A DNA stretch of 64,000 nt from Paenarthrobacter sp. A20 (GCF_024168825.1 NZ_JALJWH010000001.1:4836001-4900000), one strand, 5' to 3'; shown: positions 1 to 7,999, counted from the stretch's first letter. Notes: a model not told the origin generated them from the letters alone. Numbers and translations: made by a program.

Positions 1-1
1 C

Positions 2-1210
2 AAGCCGGTGGCAGAGCAGGACTGGCGTACCGTCGTCGCACATTCGGACGCCGTACGCGTCAACGGCGCCGGCGTTACGTCCACGCACCTGGTGTTGTCC
101 ATCCGCAAGGACACCATCGAGCGCGTTCAGGTACTGCCCTTGGAAGGCCTGGGCACTGCGGCGCAGAGCGCCCCTGTGGAGCCTGCCTTTGACGACGAGC
201 TCTACACCGCCGGGGTCTCCGGGTCCGACTACGAAGCTCCCGTCATCCGCATGGGCTACACCTCCTATTTCACTCCGTCGCGCGTCTACGACTTCGTCTT
301 GCCCACCGCGGAACTTCCGGCCGGCCAGCTGCTGCTGCGCAAGGAGAGCCCGGTCCTTGGCGGCTACTCCGCGGCGGATTACGTCGCCACCCGTGAATGG
401 GCAACGGCCGACGACGGCACACGCGTCCCGTTGTCCGTGCTGCGTCACGCTTCGGTTCAGCAGGATGGCTCTGCCCCTGGACTGGTGTACGGCTACGGCT
501 CGTACGAGATGAGCATGGATCCGGGCTTCGGCATAGCCCGGTTGTCGCTGCTGGATCGCGGAATCGTCATGGTGATTGCCCATATCCGGGGCGGCGGTGA
601 ACTCGGCCGGCAGTGGTACGAGGATGGCAAGAAGCTCACCAAGAAGAACACTTTCACGGACTTCATCACGGCCACTGACTGGTTGGCAGGGTCACGCTGG
701 GCGGACCCCGCGCGAATCGCTGCCATGGGCGGGTCCGCCGGCGGCTTGCTCATGGGTGCCGTAGCCAACATGGCCCCGGAAAAGTATGTTGCCGTGGTGG
801 CACAGGTGCCGTTCGTCGACGCATTGACCACCATCCTGGATCCTGAGCTTCCCCTGTCCGCCCTGGAATGGGAGGAATGGGGCAACCCGATCACGGACCC
901 CGAAGTGTACGCCTACATGAAGTCCTACACTCCGTACGAGAATGTGGGGGCCGTTGCCTACCCCAAAATCGCTGCGGTGACGTCCTTCAACGACACCCGT
1001 GTGCTGTACGTCGAACCAGCCAAATGGGTCCAGGCACTGCGCTCCGCTTCCACCGGTTCCGAGCCAATCGTCATGAAGATCGAGATGGACGGTGGGCACG
1101 GCGGCGCATCAGGCCGGTATGTCCAGTGGCGTGAACGCGCTTGGGACTACGCGTTTGTTGCCGACTCCGTAGGCGCAACCGAATTGCTGCCGGGAGCCGG
1201 CCTGAAATAA
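2..1210 (+). CDS. S9 family prolyl oligopeptidase (oligopeptidase B-like), 5' truncated by window edge
   Basis: This is the C-terminal part of a serine peptidase that cleaves short peptides, probably after basic residues if it is oligopeptidase B. The reading frame is open to the left edge, so the N-terminal propeller domain lies outside the window; family members are about 700 residues and about 400 are visible. The alpha/beta-hydrolase catalytic triad is complete: Ser in GGSAGG (near residue 243 of the visible part), Asp in SFND (about 329) and His in GGHGG (about 364). The RGGGELG segment ahead of the Ser is also typical of the family. It ends 7 nt before a convergent methyltransferase gene. 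Oligopeptidase B versus another S9A member cannot be settled without the N-terminus. Confidence 0.93.
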   Translation, partial: KPVAEQDWRTVVAHSDAVRVNGAGVTSTHLVLSIRKDTIERVQVLPLEGLGTAAQSAPVEPAFDDELYTAGVSGSDYEAPVIRMGYTSYFTPSRVYDFVLPTAELPAGQLLLRKESPVLGGYSAADYVATREWATADDGTRVPLSVLRHASVQQDGSAPGLVYGYGSYEMSMDPGFGIARLSLLDRGIVMVIAHIRGGGELGRQWYEDGKKLTKKNTFTDFITATDWLAGSRWADPARIAAMGGSAGGLLMGAVANMAPEKYVAVVAQVPFVDALTTILDPELPLSALEWEEWGNPITDPEVYAYMKSYTPYENVGAVAYPKIAAVTSFNDTRVLYVEPAKWVQALRSASTGSEPIVMKIEMDGGHGGASGRYVQWRERAWDYAFVADSVGATELLPGAGLK

Positions 1211-1217
1211 GTGTTCG

Positions 1218-2027
1218 TCAGTTTCGGCGCGCCCGCAGCAGTGCGAAGTAGCCCGGGATCACGTCCGGGGCCGACGGGTTGCTGAGCGGGCGCGTCTCGA
1301 TGCTCGCCGAGCCTTCCTCCACCAGGGACCAGTCCGCCGTCGGGAAGGCCTTTGCGCGTTGCGCGGCCCCGAAACGGCCCGGCATTGGCAGTCCGCGAAT
1401 GGCCCACTCAAGAGGCGCCGGAATGGAATCCCGGGTGGCCCCGAGGTGGCTGACGTAGTCCACCGGCGTTCCGGGAAAATTGGTTTCTGCCAGGAACACG
1501 CCTCCGCGCGTCCCGACGACAGGCAGCAGGTTCGCTGCCAACGCTGACCGGCCGTTCCGGTCCAGTACGTGCAGGACTCCGCGAATGAAGACATTCGCGT
1601 CCCCGGCCCAGCCTGCAGCTTCGAGTGCCGTTGCGACTGTTTGCGCAGCGTCAGGTGCCGTCATGTCGCACACGGCGAATGACGCCGTCGTAATCCCCGC
1701 CGACTCCAGCCGTGCGCGATCCACGGCGTTGGCGGAGTAGTCGAGTCCCAGCGCATGCGGGAAGTGCTGCGCCAACAGCCGGGTGAAGCTGCCGTTGCCA
1801 CAGCCAACGTCCACCACGGGCAGGGCGGGGTCCAACCCGGCCAATGTGGGGAGGTAGCCCAGGAGTTCGTGGTCGCTGCCCGAGTCCCACAGGACATCGC
1901 CCGTGGCGCCGGTTGAGCGGATGTCGCCCCAGAACTGATCCCAGGCCGTACGGGCGTCCTTGGGCGCGGCGGAAGAGAGCCTGATGAGGCGTGGGATCAG
2001 CAGGTACTTCCTGAGGGCGGAGAACAT
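1218..2027 (-). CDS. Class I SAM-dependent methyltransferase
   Basis: A 269-residue protein with a Rossmann methyltransferase core. Motif I is VDVGCGNGSF (about residues 72-81), followed by an acidic second strand (LGLDYS) and a cytosolic profile with no signal peptide. The substrate cannot be told from the sequence. There is no classical ribosome-binding site, but TATATT ends 6 nt before the ATG, which supports this start as leaderless. It converges on the S9 peptidase gene and is followed upstream by a separate minus-strand gene ending at 2047. Possible roles include small-molecule or thiopurine-type methylation; I do not assign one. Confidence 0.85.
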   Translation of the reverse strand: MFSALRKYLLIPRLIRLSSAAPKDARTAWDQFWGDIRSTGATGDVLWDSGSDHELLGYLPTLAGLDPALPVVDVGCGNGSFTRLLAQHFPHALGLDYSANAVDRARLESAGITTASFAVCDMTAPDAAQTVATALEAAGWAGDANVFIRGVLHVLDRNGRSALAANLLPVVGTRGGVFLAETNFPGTPVDYVSHLGATRDSIPAPLEWAIRGLPMPGRFGAAQRAKAFPTADWSLVEEGSASIETRPLSNPSAPDVIPGYFALLRARRN

Positions 2028-2033
2028 TCTCCA

Positions 2034-2039
2034 AATATA
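2034..2039 (-). promoter_or_regulatory. -10 hexamer TATATT, leaderless type
   Basis: TATATT on the minus strand lies 6 nt before the ATG at 2027. The same spacing recurs before many genes of this window, so the methyltransferase mRNA probably begins at its start codon. Confidence 0.5.
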
Positions 2040-2046
2040 GGTGGCA

Positions 2047-2430
2047 CTAGGCCTCCACCAGCCACTCCAATGCCTCTGTTTCAGATGTGAAGAACTTGGT
2101 AGGGCACGGGGGTTTCATGATGCCCAGGAAGAAGTTGGCGATGACCCTGTCCACCGGTGACGAGCCCCAGAGTGCGATGCGGTTGGCCTGGCAAGGCTTG
2201 GCAAACACAGAGCGCGCACCGCGGGTGACGTCGTCGGTGGTTGCCATGTCCACAATCATCGGATGGCGGTCCGGGCCGCACAGCTCGTTGACCCGGTCCA
2301 TGGCACGTTGGGCATCCGCTTCCTGGATCCTGGCCCCGCGCGGCCATGTCAAGCGAAGGATGCCCGGTTCCTCGAGCTCCAATTCAAACGACACCTGTTG
2401 ATGATCCTGCGGTGTTGCTGGGTGGTCCAC
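2047..2430 (-). CDS. Small STAS/SpoIIAA-like protein of unknown function
   Basis: A 127-residue soluble protein starting with GTG, preceded by a good AGGAG ribosome-binding site. The order of segments (beta-rich N-terminus, helix with DAQRAMDRVNEL, then PMIVDMATTDDVTRGAR, then a hydrophobic strand and a C-terminal helix EALEWL) resembles the STAS/SEC14-like alpha/beta proteins found in Arthrobacter relatives; this is pattern recognition only. Such proteins often act as regulatory partners, and a sensor kinase is encoded divergently next door. A 9-bp perfect hairpin lies 28 nt upstream of the start. Confidence 0.6.
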   Translation of the reverse strand: MDHPATPQDHQQVSFELELEEPGILRLTWPRGARIQEADAQRAMDRVNELCGPDRHPMIVDMATTDDVTRGARSVFAKPCQANRIALWGSSPVDRVIANFFLGIMKPPCPTKFFTSETEALEWLVEA

Positions 2431-2457
2431 AGTGCTCCTTGCGCGATTGGTGGTGCT

Positions 2458-2485
2458 GCAGGGGAGGCGGGCGTGGCTCCCCTGC
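2458..2485 (-). promoter_or_regulatory. Hairpin in the leader of the STAS-like gene
   Basis: GCAGGGGAG at 2458-2466 pairs perfectly with CTCCCCTGC at 2477-2485 around a 10-nt loop. It lies 28 nt upstream of the GTG at 2430, so if the promoter is further upstream it would form in the 5' leader. No U-tract follows, so it is not an obvious attenuator. Role unknown. Confidence 0.35.
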
Positions 2486-2647
2486 TGACACCCTCAAGGC
2501 TGACGAATCCGGAACACAAAGTAAAGGTGTGCCCTGCGACTCATCCCGGCCATTTGACGCACGGCCGCCTTTGTCCTCAAAGCCGCTGATAGGGTGTTGC
2601 CACATCAAGAAATACCGTGAATGGAACGTTGGAACGGAAGGGGCTCA

Positions 2648-4285
2648 GTGGGCGAGACCGTTGCCGACGTACAGCATGTCCGGTCGGCCGTAGTGGCGGA
2701 TTCAGACAGTGGCAGGTTGGCCGCGACCTCGGCCGCGCTTTCCTCAGCGGGATTCGAGGTCTTCCCTGCCCCCGACGCTGACTCCCTGGCCTCGCAAATC
2801 CAGCAGCACAACCCCTCTGTAGTGGTGGCTCAGAGCGCCCTTGCGCACGGCTTGCGCAGCCCGGGAGTCCCGATGCTGCTGGTCCTCGCCGCAGAGGAAA
2901 TTGTGGACATTGAGGAAGTGGAGGCCTGGCGGGTAGCTGACTACGTCATCAGCCCGGTGCAGTCGGGGGAAATTGTCCACCGTGTTAAAACCCTGATCGG
3001 CCGGGCCGCCGAACGCGCACGTTCCCGCGGCGAAATCGAAGCGCTCCGGGAAAGCCTCCGCAATGTCTCCTCGGCCATCCGGGAGACCAACGATCCCCAG
3101 TTGATCGCCGACCACGTGGTCCGCGGCTTCGGCGAGGCCCTGCGTGTTGACCACGTCTGGTTCGCTACGTTCCGGGACGAACGCGTCCCCAGTATCCGGG
3201 CTCAGTGGAACCGTCCCGGCCTTTCGCTGCTGCCCGCGCGCCTGGGCGAGAGCGAGAACGCCATTATCGAGACGGCCAACAGGCTTTGGGCCGAGGCGGA
3301 CGTCCTCGCCGTCACGGACCACCGGGAGGACCCCGACTCAAAGATCGCCAAGGCGCTGCGGGAATGGTCCGGTGACCTCAACCCCGTGTCCACTGTCCTT
3401 CTCCCCGTGGGTGAAGGCGCCTCGGCCATGGGCATCATCCTGCTGTCCACCGTGGAGGAACGGCACGACTGGACCCGACCCGAGATTGCCTTGATGCAGC
3501 ATGTGGCTGGAAATGTGGCCCACGGCCTCATCCAGGGCCATCTCATCAGCGCCCAGCAGCGCGTCCTCCACCAACTCAGGCAGTTGGATAAGGCCAAGAC
3601 AGATTTCCTGGCCACCGTAAACCACGAGCTCCGGACACCCTTGACCTCCATCACCGCATATCTGGACATGATCCAGGATGGCTCAGGCGGGCCCGTCCCC
3701 GAAGGCATCAGCAAGATGCTGGACGTCATTGCCCGGAACTCCACACGCCTCCGCAGGCTCATCGAGGACATGCTCACAGTGTCCATGCAGGACGGCAGCA
3801 ACCTGGACCTAAAACCGGTGGATATCGCCAAGCTCCTCCAAGTGGTGGTTGCGACGCTGCGGCCACTGGCAGAGTCCAGGCACGTCTCAGTGTCCTTTAC
3901 CGAAGGGACTGAGGACATCGAAGTCACGGCCGACGAAGCAAAGCTGGAACAGGTATTCACCAACATCGTGGCCAACGCCATCAAGTTCACTCCCGAGGGT
4001 GGACGGGTGGGCATCACCAGCTCAGTCTCGGCCTCCGAGAACGGCGGACTCGCGCTGGTCCGGATCGCAGACAACGGTTTGGGCATCCCGGAACACGATC
4101 TCCCACACATCTTCACCCGCTTCTACCGGGCCTCCAACGCCACTTCCGCGGCAGTGCCGGGCAGCGGGCTCGGTTTGGCAATCGCCCACGACATCATCAG
4201 CCGCCATATGGGGCGCCTGCTCCTGGATTCCACGCTGGGCTCCGGGACCACGGTGTCCGTCGAGTTGCCGGTAGGCGGGCCGTAG
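2648..4285 (+). CDS. Sensor histidine kinase with pseudo-receiver, GAF and HisKA/HATPase domains
   Basis: A 545-residue cytosolic kinase. I chose the GTG at 2648 because GGAAGGGG lies just upstream; an ATG at 2621 is also in frame. Residues 1-115 look like a receiver domain, but where the phospho-acceptor Asp is expected the sequence reads VVVAQSALAHG, so it is probably a non-phosphorylated pseudo-receiver. A GAF-like region covers about 130-290, followed by the HisKA H-box (VNHELRTPL, His about 332) and a HATPase with N box (NIVANAIKF), G1 (DNGLGI) and G2 (GSGLGLAIAHDI). There are no membrane helices, so the signal is intracellular. No response regulator is adjacent; the nearest signalling gene is the GGDEF/EAL protein 1.6 kb downstream. 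Confidence 0.92.
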   Translation: MGETVADVQHVRSAVVADSDSGRLAATSAALSSAGFEVFPAPDADSLASQIQQHNPSVVVAQSALAHGLRSPGVPMLLVLAAEEIVDIEEVEAWRVADYVISPVQSGEIVHRVKTLIGRAAERARSRGEIEALRESLRNVSSAIRETNDPQLIADHVVRGFGEALRVDHVWFATFRDERVPSIRAQWNRPGLSLLPARLGESENAIIETANRLWAEADVLAVTDHREDPDSKIAKALREWSGDLNPVSTVLLPVGEGASAMGIILLSTVEERHDWTRPEIALMQHVAGNVAHGLIQGHLISAQQRVLHQLRQLDKAKTDFLATVNHELRTPLTSITAYLDMIQDGSGGPVPEGISKMLDVIARNSTRLRRLIEDMLTVSMQDGSNLDLKPVDIAKLLQVVVATLRPLAESRHVSVSFTEGTEDIEVTADEAKLEQVFTNIVANAIKFTPEGGRVGITSSVSASENGGLALVRIADNGLGIPEHDLPHIFTRFYRASNATSAAVPGSGLGLAIAHDIISRHMGRLLLDSTLGSGTTVSVELPVGGP

Positions 4286-4463
4286 CGGATCTTCCGTGTC
4301 GGATCGGCGCACCTGGTCAGGAACCGGTGCTGCTTGATTTCATGAGGCGCGCCCGGCCTCAGCAGCGCCCAGGAACCCTCTCTATCCGGCGCCCGGTGTG
4401 ACAGCCGTGTCAACGTGGGCTCCGCACATGCGCGTGATGGTCACTAATGCTCGACATACTCCG

Positions 4464-4504
4464 AAACAAAATTGATGCCCCGGGCAGCAGCCCGGGGCAT
4501 CAAT
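4464..4504 (-). terminator. Intrinsic terminator of the small peptide gene
   Basis: A perfect 14-bp inverted repeat (4471-4484 and 4491-4504) encloses the loop cagcag and is GC-rich at the top. On the minus strand it is followed by TTTTGTTT. It lies 38 nt after the stop of the 56-residue peptide gene, giving that gene its own terminator. Confidence 0.85.
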
Positions 4505-4541
4505 TGACGTCATATGGCCTTGAGAGGCGCTCCCCCAATGT

Positions 4542-4712
4542 TTAGTTCGGCCACCAACCGATGCTGGTGGTGTTCGTCTTCGTGGTGGTGAAGCTGTTAG
4601 GCCACCAGCCGATTGCCGTGCTGTCCTGCGTAGGCTCGGCATTAGCCGGGGCAGCGAAACCCGTTACTGCCAGAACCGCCGCCATGAGCAGGGTTGCCGC
4701 AAATTTTTTCAT
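4542..4712 (-). CDS. Small secreted peptide precursor with duplicated IGWWPN motif (56 aa)
   Basis: This gene is too short for most gene finders. It encodes 56 residues: a signal peptide (MKK, hydrophobic core, then A-N-A before Glu26) and a predicted mature peptide of 31 residues that carries IGWWPN twice, once in the middle and once at the very C-terminus, joined by a Thr/Asn/Lys linker. Support for a real gene: AAAGGG 8 nt before the ATG, a strong dedicated terminator at 4464-4504, and a divergent promoter region with a palindrome. It is divergent from a TPR protein gene whose stop overlaps a GGDEF/EAL gene. I do not recognise the family. A signalling peptide or surface ligand is possible; a structural or antimicrobial peptide cannot be excluded. 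Confidence 0.8.
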   Translation of the reverse strand: MKKFAATLLMAAVLAVTGFAAPANAEPTQDSTAIGWWPNSFTTTKTNTTSIGWWPN

Positions 4713-4750
4713 CCGCTATGCCCTTTCGTACTGATGCGAATTTGTTGTCT

Positions 4751-4769
4751 GTGACTTGAATAAAGTCAC
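4751..4769. promoter_or_regulatory. Palindromic operator candidate between peptide and TPR genes
   Basis: GTGACTT (4751-4757) and AAGTCAC (4763-4769) form a perfect 7-bp inverted repeat with a 5-nt spacer, midway between the divergent starts at 4712 and 4820. It overlaps the -35 element proposed for the TPR gene and a possible weak minus-strand promoter (GTGACT / ACAAAT). A regulator binding here could control both genes. Confidence 0.5.
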
Positions 4770-4784
4770 GGTGCAAACTATACG
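4756..4784 (+). promoter_or_regulatory. Candidate sigma-70 promoter for TPR-GGDEF/EAL operon
   Basis: TTGAAT (4756-4761), a 17-nt spacer and TATACG (4779-4784). Its -35 lies inside the palindrome 4751-4769. A second possibility is a leaderless promoter with the -10 at 4808-4813. Confidence 0.45.
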
Positions 4785-4807
4785 AGCTTTTCTTCCGCAA
4801 TGACATG

Positions 4808-4813
4808 GATAAT
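4808..4813 (+). promoter_or_regulatory. -10 hexamer GATAAT, leaderless type
   Basis: GATAAT ends 6 nt before the ATG at 4820, matching the spacing seen at other starts in this window. It favours the ATG at 4820 over the one at 4805, which has no ribosome-binding site. Confidence 0.4.
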
Positions 4814-4819
4814 GGGCAC

Positions 4820-5872
4820 ATGCAAAGTCCGCACCTCGCTTCCCACCTCGTTGCCGGTCTTTCGGCACGCGCCAAGTGGAAGGAACGGGACTTCGACGAG
4901 GCCTATCGGCTTGCAGGCGACGCTGCCGGACTGGCAACCGTCGCCGGCGATGACGAATCGTGGTGGAACATGCGGTACCTGCAGGCCGAGTGCCTTCGGG
5001 ACCAGGGGCGCATTGAAGAGTTCCTCACCCTGGCCATGGAACTCAATGGCCACAACCTGACCTCGTCTTCACCGGAACTCGGGGCCAAAGCAGGCACCAT
5101 GGTTGCCGTGGCATTCCAAGGTTTGGGCCGGCTTCCCGAAGCAGCAGCCATGGCGGCCGATGCGGCGAAACTAGCAGCCAGGGACGCCGAGTTGGTGTAC
5201 GTCCAGATCCTTGCCCAGCGCGCCCTGATCGCTGCTCTGGCGGAGAGCCGCATGCTGGACGATGCCTGGCGGGAATGCTTGGTGCTGGAAACACTACTGA
5301 CCGACGACGTGGATGAAGACACCGCCGGAAAAGGTTATTGGGTTATCGGCAATGTCGCTTTCCTTGCCGACCGCGTTGCTGACGGCGGGCGATATCACGA
5401 TCTTGCTGCCGAACGGCTGTCACCGTCAAAGGACGTTGACTTGTGGGCCCGTTTCAACAGGGCTTCCGCGGAAATGCGGCTTCAAGCGAAGCTCAGCGAC
5501 GCAGCAACCCTGCGTTGCATTGAAAGGGCTGAGCTGGCCACGGACATTGTTGGCGGCTCGGAACGGGACCATCTTGAAATGTCCCTGGTCCGCGCCCATT
5601 GGTATTTCCTCAGCGGCGATATGCAGCAAGCCACCGCAATCCTTGAGCCGCTCTGCACCCGATCCTCCATTCTGGCCACCCAAACCTCCGCCGAGGCACA
5701 TTTCCTTTTGGCCCGGACTTTGCTGGAATCCGGTAGGCGTGGAGATGCTCTGACTACGTTCGATGAGGCCGCAGCACTGTTCGAACAGGCGGCGCTGCCC
5801 GAACGCAGCGCTGCAGTCAGGGAGTATCTTCGCCATAGCGATGAGCAACGAGGCGAGCCACACAGGGGGTGA
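4820..5872 (+). CDS. TPR-repeat protein
   Basis: A 350-residue, almost wholly helical soluble protein made of degenerate tetratricopeptide-like hairpins (for example ARAKWKERDFDEAYRLAGDA, LGRLPEAAAMAADAAKLA and LESGRRGDALTTFDEAAALF). It lacks a helix-turn-helix or other catalytic domain, so it is likely a protein- or peptide-binding scaffold. I prefer the ATG at 4820 (leaderless -10 GATAAT); an ATG at 4805 is in frame. It ends 3 nt before the start of the GGDEF/EAL gene, whose Shine-Dalgarno sequence lies inside its last codons, so the two are co-translated. Its divergent neighbour is the IGWWPN peptide gene. Confidence 0.85.
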   Translation: MQSPHLASHLVAGLSARAKWKERDFDEAYRLAGDAAGLATVAGDDESWWNMRYLQAECLRDQGRIEEFLTLAMELNGHNLTSSSPELGAKAGTMVAVAFQGLGRLPEAAAMAADAAKLAARDAELVYVQILAQRALIAALAESRMLDDAWRECLVLETLLTDDVDEDTAGKGYWVIGNVAFLADRVADGGRYHDLAAERLSPSKDVDLWARFNRASAEMRLQAKLSDAATLRCIERAELATDIVGGSERDHLEMSLVRAHWYFLSGDMQQATAILEPLCTRSSILATQTSAEAHFLLARTLLESGRRGDALTTFDEAAALFEQAALPERSAAVREYLRHSDEQRGEPHRG

Positions 5873-5874
5873 GC

Positions 5875-7428
5875 ATGTCCGAAGGAAAAATGTACTCCGG
5901 CAACGACCCTCGCTTGGGACTGCTCCTGGAAGGCATCGTCAGGCTTGCCGCCGGGGACCTCAACACCCGGATCGAAGTCTCGGATGCGCGCGATGAAATC
6001 GATGCCGTGATCATGGGTACAAACCTCCTTGCAGAAGACCTTCAGATCGTTTACGAAGAACTTGAGCAGAGGGTGCAGGCCCGGACGCAGCAGCTCAACG
6101 AGGCCCATCTTGCGATGCAGCATATGGCCATGACCGACGCCCTTACAGGGCTGAACAACCGCTCAGCGTTTGCCACCGCCCTCAGCGAAGCCCAGGTCAG
6201 CGGGGCCGAAAGCGGCCGACGGGCTGCGATCCTCCTGCTGGACATGGACGGATTCAAAGCGATCAATGACTCCCTGGGCCACACCATCGGGGACAAGGTC
6301 CTGGAAACGGTCGCCAACAGGATCTCAGGGGCTGTCCGCGACCAGGACATGGTCGCCCGCATGGGCGGCGACGAATTCGCCGTGCTGATTCCCGAAGTGA
6401 CCCCTGCGATAGCCGCCTCCATCGGCAACCGGATTCTCGCTGCAGTTGTGAGCCTCATGGAGATTGAGGGCCAGCACCTCCGTTGCGGTGCCAGCATGGG
6501 CCTTCGAATGGCTGACCCCGGCCATAGCGCGGAGGAACTGATGATGGAAGCGGACATTGCCATGTACGAGTCCAAGGCTGATGGGCGTGGCAAGCTCAAG
6601 GTCTTTGAGCCGGCAATGCTGCATGCCCGCCAGATGCGGAACCAATTGGTGGGTGAACTGAAAGAGGCGATCGCCGGTTCGCAGTTGGTGCTCTTCTACC
6701 AGCCGATCATCAGGCTGGATACCCGCGAAATCGAAGGCGTGGAGGCCTTGGTCCGCTGGAACCATCCAAGCCGAGGCCTCATCATGCCGGACGAGTTCAT
6801 TCCCATCGCCGAGGAAACCGGGATGATCTCGGACCTGGGCGGCTGGGTGCTCCGCACCGCCGTCGAACAGCTGAAGCAATGGCGCACCGACCCCCTCACG
6901 TCGAGCCACGACTTCAGCATGCGCATCAACGTTTCGGCGGCCGACCTGCAACGGCTCGAGTTCATCGAGGACGTCCGGGAGGCTTTAGCCTCCGCGGAGC
7001 TGGACCCCTCGCTCCTGGTCCTGGAACTGACCGAGAGCGCGGTCATTCAAGGCAACGATCTGGACCGCTACACACTCAACAGCCTGCGCCGCTTGGGCGT
7101 GGGGCTGGAAATCGACGACTTCGGCACCGGTTATTCTTCCATCAGCTACCTCCGCCAGCTCCCTGTGGACACCGTCAAAGTGGACCGGACCCTGCTGTCA
7201 GCCCTGGGCAGCGACCCGGCGCAACCGGCCCTTCTTGCGGCCGTGCTGCAACTGATCCGGGCCTGTGGATTGGCCGCCGTGTGGGAGGGCGTGGAAACCG
7301 CCGATCAGGCCGAGTACCTCCTCAGCATCGGTTGCACCAGTGGCCAGGGTTACTACTTCAGCCGGCCCTTGCCTGAGGCGCAGTTGACCGAACAGTTGAA
7401 GCACAACAAGAGCTGGCCAGTCAGCTGA
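5875..7428 (+). CDS. GGDEF-EAL cyclic di-GMP turnover protein
   Basis: A 517-residue cytosolic protein. A short N-terminal HAMP-like stretch (AAGDLNTRIEV) leads into a coiled coil (about 48-80), then a GGDEF domain with intact MGGDEF (about 164-168) and an inhibitory I-site RDQD exactly five residues before it. The EAL domain has EALVRW (about 290), DDFGTGYS (about 425) and EGVE, so both synthase and phosphodiesterase activities look possible. The ATG at 5875 is preceded by AGGGGG; the TPR gene stops at 5872. With no membrane segment and no sensor domain, input probably comes through the TPR protein (inference). Its last 8 nt overlap the 3' end of the convergent acetyltransferase gene. Confidence 0.93.
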   Translation: MSEGKMYSGNDPRLGLLLEGIVRLAAGDLNTRIEVSDARDEIDAVIMGTNLLAEDLQIVYEELEQRVQARTQQLNEAHLAMQHMAMTDALTGLNNRSAFATALSEAQVSGAESGRRAAILLLDMDGFKAINDSLGHTIGDKVLETVANRISGAVRDQDMVARMGGDEFAVLIPEVTPAIAASIGNRILAAVVSLMEIEGQHLRCGASMGLRMADPGHSAEELMMEADIAMYESKADGRGKLKVFEPAMLHARQMRNQLVGELKEAIAGSQLVLFYQPIIRLDTREIEGVEALVRWNHPSRGLIMPDEFIPIAEETGMISDLGGWVLRTAVEQLKQWRTDPLTSSHDFSMRINVSAADLQRLEFIEDVREALASAELDPSLLVLELTESAVIQGNDLDRYTLNSLRRLGVGLEIDDFGTGYSSISYLRQLPVDTVKVDRTLLSALGSDPAQPALLAAVLQLIRACGLAAVWEGVETADQAEYLLSIGCTSGQGYYFSRPLPEAQLTEQLKHNKSWPVS

Positions 7429-7999
7429 TGGTCCGGGTCCAGGGATGGTGCCGCGTGCGCCACTCAGAGTCCAGGATCGCGTAGATGTTTTCAGTGGCCC
7501 ATTGGCCCTTGTAGTGCCAGTTGTCCACCAATGTTGCTTCGAGCCGCATGCCCAGGCGCTTGCAGATGCCCGCCGAGCCAGCGTTGAGCGCGTCCAACTT
7601 CGCATCGATCCGGTGGAACGCCAGTTTCTCGAAGGCCAGCTTCATGACAGCCTCTGCCGACTCGGTTGCAATCCCGTGTCCTCGAGCTTCGGGGTGCAAT
7701 ATCCAGCCCAGCTCCCCCTGTCCGGTGCCCTCCAGCCATTTCAGGACCACTTCGCCCATCAAACCAGGCTGGTCCTTGCGCTCGATGGCAAGGCAGATCC
7801 AGTCTCCTTCCTGGTTGAATTCGAAGTTCGCGTACCGTCCCAGGACTTCCATTGACTTGGTCCTGGTCAGCTCGTTGCGCAGCAGGAACCGGGCGGTTTC
7901 AGGAAGTGATTGGTAACCGTGGAAGCGTTCGAGGTCCTCAGCTTCGAAGCGCCGCAGGATGAGTCGGTCAGTGATGATGGGAAGCTCAATTTCGGGCAT
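7421..7999 (-). CDS. GNAT family N-acetyltransferase (RimJ/RimL type)
   Basis: A 192-residue acetyltransferase using acetyl-CoA. It starts LPIITDRLILRRFEAEDLE, the typical first strand of the RimJ/RimL branch, and the acetyl-CoA motif A region reads LHPEARGHGIATESAEAV. The frame stays open far upstream, but homology begins at this ATG, and TAGCCT lies 7 nt before it. Substrate unknown; this branch includes ribosomal-protein and small-molecule acetylases. Its 3' end overlaps the convergent GGDEF/EAL gene by 8 nt. Confidence 0.88.
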   Translation of the reverse strand: MPEIELPIITDRLILRRFEAEDLERFHGYQSLPETARFLLRNELTRTKSMEVLGRYANFEFNQEGDWICLAIERKDQPGLMGEVVLKWLEGTGQGELGWILHPEARGHGIATESAEAVMKLAFEKLAFHRIDAKLDALNAGSAGICKRLGMRLEATLVDNWHYKGQWATENIYAILDSEWRTRHHPWTRTIS

